NCBI RefSeq assembly: GCF_000003815.2
Contig: NC_049987.1
Span: 17,463,959-17,527,958 of the forward strand
Length of the DNA: 64,000 nt
Reading direction: 5' to 3'
From: Branchiostoma floridae
Lineage: Eukaryota > Chordata > Leptocardii > Amphioxiformes > Branchiostomatidae
Shown here: in pieces, positions 61,601-64,000 of the stretch
How the letters are laid out: each line of letters begins with the position of its first letter
How positions within the stretch are numbered: the first letter of the stretch is position 1
Notes under the pieces: model-generated
The model's database searches: none
What the model saw: the letters and a program-made list of their open reading frames with translations, nothing else
Told to the model about the DNA's origin: nothing
Position numbers and translations under genes: made by a program

Positions 61601-63853
61601 GTTTTTACTTCAATTGGAAGTAGGCTGAAGCTATGTGACTCCACTGCCGACCCAAAAAAGTCGAGGGTCGTCAGGTTTTTCTAGGATAGGTATAGGAAAC
61701 GCAGCATTTTTTCCCCAGGCCTAACATAAAATTATTATTCGCTTTAAAGAATCATCCTTAGAGGGCAAAGATTACTAGGATTTTGCTAGGATTTTGATTG
61801 AAACATGATACAAGGTGCTCTGTTACTTGTAACCGGATAGGTCCCAATAGTCCATTACATTATGACAGATAGACAGAAGATGGAATGTCGGCCATCTGCT
61901 ACCATTAAACTCAGTAATGCTAGGGATTTTTAGGATTTGTGAGTTTCTATGTCACATATAGATTGTGCATGTCTTATCTTTTGCCAAGATCTAAAGAAAT
62001 CCTTTCTGATAAAGATTAGTTGTATGCTTTCTACCCGACATTCTGACTTTTGGATTGACCACTGAGCACTAGTGCCCCCTTGCAGAAACAAAGAAAACTG
62101 CACTTTGCACTTTGTGCACTGTAGCTGAGTTTGGTAGAGTGAGATAGATTATGATTTCTGGGAAATTATGAAAAAATTACATATCCTCTCTTGATGAAAC
62201 GAATTCTAAAACTAAAAGGATGATAGTATAATTAACATTCTATTTCTTTTGAATTACTTAAAGAGTATGTCTAAAAAATCAGTATTTTTTTCTATTCCAG
62301 GTCCTGAGGTCCCTAGGGACTGCGCCAGTCTCTACCGTTTGGGTAACAACGTCAGCACCGTCTACAGCGTGACACCGCGAGACTCCCCGCAGCCCGTACC
62401 CGTCTACTGCGACATGGACACCTCGGGCGGTGGTTGGACCGTGATCCAGCGCCGCATCAACGGTTCTGTCGACTTTCAGCGCACGGCTGACGTGTACAAA
62501 ATCGGATTCGGCGAAGTCGACACAGAGCACTGGCTCGGCAACAAGCTAATCCACCTCCTGACCAATCAGGCGGCATATATGCTGAGAATCGACATGGAGG
62601 ATTGGGAGGGCGAGCGACGCTACGCGGAATACGGACAATTCCGTGTCAACAGCGAGAATGACAAATTCCGCCTTCTCGTTAACGGTTACTCCGGCACGGC
62701 GGGCGACGCCTTCTCGTGGTATCACAACTACCAGGCGTTCAGCGCGCCCGCGCCGGGAAATACATGCGCCATCTTGTCTAAGGGTGGGTGGTGGTATAAC
62801 TCCTGCTTTTATGCCAACCTAAACGGGAAGTACTATCAAGGTGGGGAATACGGGAATTCCGGCTCAAGCATTCCGGATGGAATAGCCTGGAATCACGAGG
62901 ACTGGAGAAATACGGACTATTACTCGCTAAAATTTGTAGAAATGAAAATTAGACCAGCTGATTTTTAATCTAAGCACCGCAACGAGAAAAAAGCTAGTAG
63001 TACAGTCATTATGCAAAGGTATCAGAAGATGTATATGTTATATATAAGACAGCAACAAACAAAGGAATGTACTGAAAAGACTCACTTGCAATGATGTGTA
63101 TTTGACTATTTAAGAACTATAAGACTTGACGTTTCCTCATGTACATAACTAATAGTAATACATAGACTGATAGAAAGATAGGAATTTTAATGTTATTCTT
63201 AATCATCTCTATAGACTTGTGAATAAAGCTTTCTCCAAGGCATGGGAATAGACTGAATCTGATTGATTTTTTTGAAAGCACAGTTATCTTTCTTTTTGTC
63301 TTAGGGTACTGATTGACGGCATAATTCTGCAAGTTGAAGTTAACAGGGATCGAAATACTTTTTTCTGCATACCTGCACTGGTGCAGGTAACATTGAAATT
63401 TACCTGCACCAGACAAATTTTACTTGCACCACTCTGAATTTAGGAAGTATGGATCATACTAGAATTGTTCAGAAACCATTGCTATTTTTTTTCTTTCATC
63501 AATTATAGGTAGTAACAGTCAATGCAGCTAATGACAATCCACATACACCTACCACTACCAGTACCACATAGGACATCTATGTATAAAACCTACTAGTAGG
63601 TCATTGACCAGTGCAGGTTAGGTGCAGGTAGACACTAGAAATACCTGCACAGCTCCAAATTTACCAGCACTAACCTGCATATGCAGGTGGTATTTTGAGC
63701 CCTGTTTAAGCAAATACAAAAGATGTTACTTACCGCTTTAGTTTCGTACAATACGATCCTCTGTACAGAGGAGATGAGTGGAACAGGCTGCATGCTGGGA
63801 TGGGAAACTTTTCCTCTCGCCGGGCGGACTGGATCTTTCTCTGTGTCTAACAT
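33528..63853 (-). CDS. FIG4: FIG4: Sac-domain polyphosphoinositide phosphatase
   Basis: 22 coding exons: 63734-63853, 52761-52859, 51311-51437, 50796-50850, 50003-50155, 48966-49216, 48082-48213, 46099-46199, 44757-44919, 44218-44315, 43727-43860, 41589-41722, 40305-40482, 38960-39126, 38096-38237, 37633-37691, 36784-36928, 36121-36198, 35619-35781, 34836-34924, 34366-34449, 33528-33708. All phases agree: 2853 nt, 950 residues (human 907). FIG4 is known to turn over PI(3,5)P2 in the PIKFYVE-VAC14 complex on endolysosomes. Supporting motifs: [10 protein letters not shown] in exon 1, [13 protein letters not shown] in exon 8, the catalytic CX5R as [12 protein letters not shown] (Cys540, Arg546), YGGSQLVH and a C-terminus matching vertebrate FIG4. 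Exon 6 adds an Asp/Glu-rich insert (about residues 213-255) where vertebrates have another loop. The ATG at 63853 follows an in-frame TGA; Met21 aligns better with the human start. The donor of exon 6 (gttagg) and of exon 11 (gtcaag) are weak. Confidence 0.95.
36361..36380. repeat. (CA)n microsatellite
   Basis: Twenty bases of CA repeats in FIG4 intron 17. Confidence 0.9.
36484..36656. mobile_element. Diverged MITE related to 45011-45192
   Basis: It shares CGAACTTAAAACCACCGCGAA, 'actacagtctatgg' and TTAAATGC blocks with the complete element at 45011-45192, but its ends are degraded. In FIG4 intron 17. Confidence 0.6.
37010..37453 (+). repeat. About 43-bp minisatellite, array 1 (FIG4 intron 16)
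   Basis: About ten units resembling CAGGTGTGTTTGCCTGTGTA plus TGGATGGTGTTCAGCACCAA plus GGA. The reverse-complement unit forms the array at 40933-41551. Confidence 0.9.
37840..38105. repeat. About 75-bp tandem array copying the FIG4 exon 15 donor
   Basis: Four units with TTTTTGGCGACACCTCAGGAG and AAACTGTACCTCCT. On the minus strand each carries AGGAG|GTACAG, the real donor of exon 15 (exon edge 38096); copies fall at 38022, 37946 and 37871. Only about five exon bases are included. Confidence 0.85.
38376..39035 (-). repeat. Tandem array of the 3' edge of FIG4 exon 14, six donor copies
   Basis: The last 75 or so bases of exon 14 (ending [17 protein letters not shown]) plus its donor and about 40 intron bases are repeated. 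Exon/intron edges fall at 38960 (real), 38848, 38736, 38616, 38496 and 38376: spacings of 112, 112, 120, 120, 120. The last four copies stay open in the coding frame (38350-38775), since 120 is a multiple of 3. No copy has an acceptor, so they can act only as alternative donors or retained sequence. Confidence 0.92.
39220..39480 (+). mobile_element. tRNA-derived SINE-like element
   Basis: The head resembles a tRNA: TTAGGGTATTTGGCCC as an A-box-like block and GGTCCAAATCC as a B-box-like block. The body contains GATGTTGTGCCCTTAGGTAAG and GCAGTTAACATGACTTTCC. The copy at 52983-53270 shares this body. In FIG4 intron 13. Confidence 0.7.
39516..40040. mobile_element. TTAA-flanked inverted-repeat element
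   Basis: The ends AGGGGCATTCCACTCC and GGAGTGGAATGCCCCT are exact reverse complements, flanked on both sides by TTAA (39512-39515, 40041-40044). It is 525 bp with no transposase. TTAA target duplications are typical of piggyBac-type elements. In FIG4 intron 13. Confidence 0.82.
40483..40600 (-). repeat. Tandem copies of the FIG4 exon 13 acceptor edge
   Basis: The start of exon 13 (AG|GTGTAACAGA) recurs in the intron at 40536 (AG|GTGTAGCAGA) and 40584 (AG|GTGTTGCAAA), spaced 54 and 48 bp. Both spacings are multiples of 3 and the frame is open ([29 protein letters not shown]), so the upstream acceptors would add 18 or 34 residues in frame. Confidence 0.8.
40933..41551 (-). repeat. About 43-bp minisatellite, array 2 (FIG4 intron 12)
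   Basis: About fourteen units of CACACCTGTCCTTGGTGCTG plus AACACCATCCACACACAGGT plus AAA. This is the reverse complement of the unit at 37010-37453. The long frames across it (for example 40927-41565) are repeat artefacts. Confidence 0.9.
42399..43483. mobile_element. TTAA-flanked element, probably piggyBac-like and non-autonomous
   Basis: CCCTCTCAGCACG at the left and CGTGTTGAGAGGG at the right form near-perfect terminal repeats, flanked by TTAA at 42395-42398 and 43484-43487. It is about 1.09 kb. No transposase frame is seen. In FIG4 intron 11. Confidence 0.82.
45011..45192. mobile_element. MITE with CTGTAAATGCA ends and TA flanks
   Basis: CTGTAAATGCAGAAATGTTTG at the left pairs partly with TTAAATGCATTTACAG at the right, flanked by TA. 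The inside repeats GCGAACTTAAAACCACCG. In FIG4 intron 8. Confidence 0.8.
45640..45895 (-). mobile_element. tRNA-derived SINE-like element, minus strand
   Basis: Read on the minus strand, a tRNA-like head runs GGTTGTCTGGGGGATAGGGT ... TGGTTTGAATCCCTAAC (B-box-like TTTGAATCCC). A body without ORF follows. In FIG4 intron 8. Confidence 0.6.
46571..46604. repeat. (CA)n microsatellite
   Basis: CA repeats abutting the left end of the fold-back element at 46609. Confidence 0.85.
46609..47894. mobile_element. Fold-back element with palindrome-built arms (about 1.29 kb)
   Basis: The outer ends ATGTATATGTCACAGGGGAG and its reverse complement open inverted arms of about 200-300 bp. The arms are themselves tandem palindromes of AGATTGGAATTCCAATCT and CTCCCCTAGGGGAG. 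Near the middle a second inverted repeat (47164-47200 with 47219-47253: GAGTCACTAACT...ATGCAAATGT) forms an inner hairpin. No ORF. In FIG4 intron 7. Confidence 0.88.
48445..48956 (+). pseudogene. Truncated mariner-type transposase (HTH_48-like N-terminus)
   Basis: It begins TACGAGGGGCGTTCAATAAG, a familiar mariner-type terminus. The frame at 48609-48956 then starts near [20 protein letters not shown] and continues with [20 protein letters not shown] and [11 protein letters not shown], the helix-turn-helix part of mariner/SETMAR-like transposases. The catalytic DDD/DDE part and the right end are missing. It lies in FIG4 intron 6, ending just before exon 6. Confidence 0.82.
51370..52045 (-). 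repeat. Tandem array of the 5' edge of FIG4 exon 3, six acceptor copies
   Basis: The acceptor (CTGCAG|GTTGAGTACAG) and about 80 bases of exon 3 are repeated. Exon edges fall at 51437 (real), 51560, 51675, 51794, 51909 and 52028: spacings of 123, 115, 119, 115, 119. The copies lack the exon 3 donor. Reading on from the copy at 51560 reaches TGA before the real exon, so use of that upstream acceptor would truncate the protein. Confidence 0.92.
52983..53270 (+). mobile_element. tRNA-derived SINE-like element
   Basis: The head GTTATAGGGTGTTTGGCCCA ... GGGTTCGACCTC resembles A and B boxes. The body has GATGTTGTGTCCTTTGCAAAG, GGCAGTTAAGAC and GGTAAAAGGCAGT as in 39220-39480. In FIG4 intron 1. Confidence 0.7.
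53434..53665. mobile_element. MITE with TCCCTTAAACTGCCA ends
   Basis: TCCCTTAAACTGCCA and its reverse complement TGGCAGTTTAAGGGA bound about 230 bp that are more GC-rich than the surroundings (CCGCGATAGCG, GCGCGTGTGTAGCGC). TAT/ATA is present outside both ends. In FIG4 intron 1. Confidence 0.8.
53670..58425. other. FIG4 intron 1 interior, no gene recognised
   Basis: About 4.7 kb of AT-rich sequence. The small frames at 54552-54746 (+), 55048-55386 (-) and 57572-57817 (-) show no recognised domain and no supporting splice pattern. A G-run (about ten G) occurs near 54147. Confidence 0.45.
58426..58545. mobile_element. Hairpin MITE related to 32957-33091
   Basis: CTCTCCAAGCAGAGGTTAGG(CTCTGGCTG) pairs with CAGCCGGAGCCAAACCTCTGCA at the right. 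The right end lacks the final CTTGGAGAG. In FIG4 intron 1. Confidence 0.7.
59983..62968 (+). CDS. Secreted angiopoietin-like protein with fibrinogen-related domain, nested in FIG4 intron 1
   Basis: Two coding exons, 59983-60400 and 62301-62968 (ACCG|gtaagt; TTCCAG|GTCC), 1086 nt or 361 residues. The ATG at 59983 (CCGCCATG) opens a signal peptide ([18 protein letters not shown]). Residues 37-55 ([19 protein letters not shown]) resemble the cysteine-containing start of angiopoietins (a remembered similarity). A coiled coil at about 67-130 follows, then the fibrinogen domain from about 147 to 361: [41 protein letters not shown], ending MKIRPADF. The usual DxD-N calcium loop before the NxCA cysteine is absent: the stretch reads [14 protein letters not shown], so calcium-dependent ligand binding may be lost. 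A 5' non-coding exon is likely upstream (acceptor TTATTTCAG at 59936; possible donors near 59184 and 59359). Family-level function is extracellular ligand or pattern recognition; which applies here is unknown. The gene lies wholly inside FIG4 intron 1 on the opposite strand. Confidence 0.87.
63344..63705. mobile_element. TTAA-flanked MITE with CAGGG ends and CCTGCA-rich arms
   Basis: CAGGGATCGAAATAC at the left pairs with GTATTTTGAGCCCTG at the right, flanked by TTAA at 63340-63343 and 63706-63709. The inside repeats ACCTGCAC/GTGCAGGT. It sits about 30 bp beyond the donor of FIG4 exon 1. Confidence 0.78.
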
Positions 63854-64000
63854 GGTCTGGTCTTGGTCTTCATAACATCACGTAACTCCAAACTTTCTCC
63901 TGAAAAATCCATTAACGCAGGTTAAGAAAGAGATCATATACTGGTATCATGCATGCCAGGATAATAAAATGTAGGGATCAAAATACATTGTCTGTAGACT

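Overview
The window looks like nuclear DNA of an invertebrate deuterostome, most likely an amphioxus (Branchiostoma); that assignment is inference. Genes are split by GT-AG introns. Short inverted-repeat transposons and minisatellites are dense, and the proteins resemble chordate families: C-type lectins, FIG4, histamine N-methyltransferase and an angiopoietin-like protein. Nothing prokaryotic was seen. One 100-base run of N (2732-2831) marks an assembly gap.

Layout. (1) 1.2-16.1 kb: two paralogous type II membrane C-type lectin genes, head to head, at 1238-8279 (-) and 9912-16088 (+). They form a large imperfect palindrome: exons, part of intron 1 and about 330 bp of 5' flank match in mirror image around a spacer of about 1 kb. 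(2) 17.5-19.8 kb: a two-exon gene (+) for an unrecognised basic protein. (3) 19.8-23.0 kb: LINE debris, an inverted-repeat element and a strict 51-bp minisatellite of 12 units. (4) 23.0-25.8 kb: a complete four-exon HNMT-like methyltransferase gene (-). (5) 25.8-33.5 kb: no gene recognised, only repeats and MITEs. (6) 33.5-63.9 kb: a complete 22-exon FIG4 Sac-phosphatase gene (-), 950 codons, with all splice phases consistent. Its introns carry SINEs, TTAA-flanked elements, a fold-back element, a mariner remnant and two oppositely oriented minisatellites. (7) 60.0-63.0 kb: a secreted angiopoietin-like, fibrinogen-domain gene (+) nested in FIG4 intron 1.

The most unusual signals are in FIG4. 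Four exon boundaries (acceptor of exon 3, acceptor of exon 13, donor of exon 14, donor of exon 15) are tandemly copied into the adjoining intron as partial exon-edge arrays. Two minisatellite arrays with the same unit in opposite orientation flank exons 13-16. That block encodes the catalytic CX5R motif and totals 546 nt, so skipping it would keep frame. The other notable signal is the lectin palindrome, in which the minus copy has lost the stop codon kept by the plus copy and gained a 50-residue tail.

All gene models were made by eye from splice consensus, reading-frame phase and remembered family sequences. No search or alignment was run.
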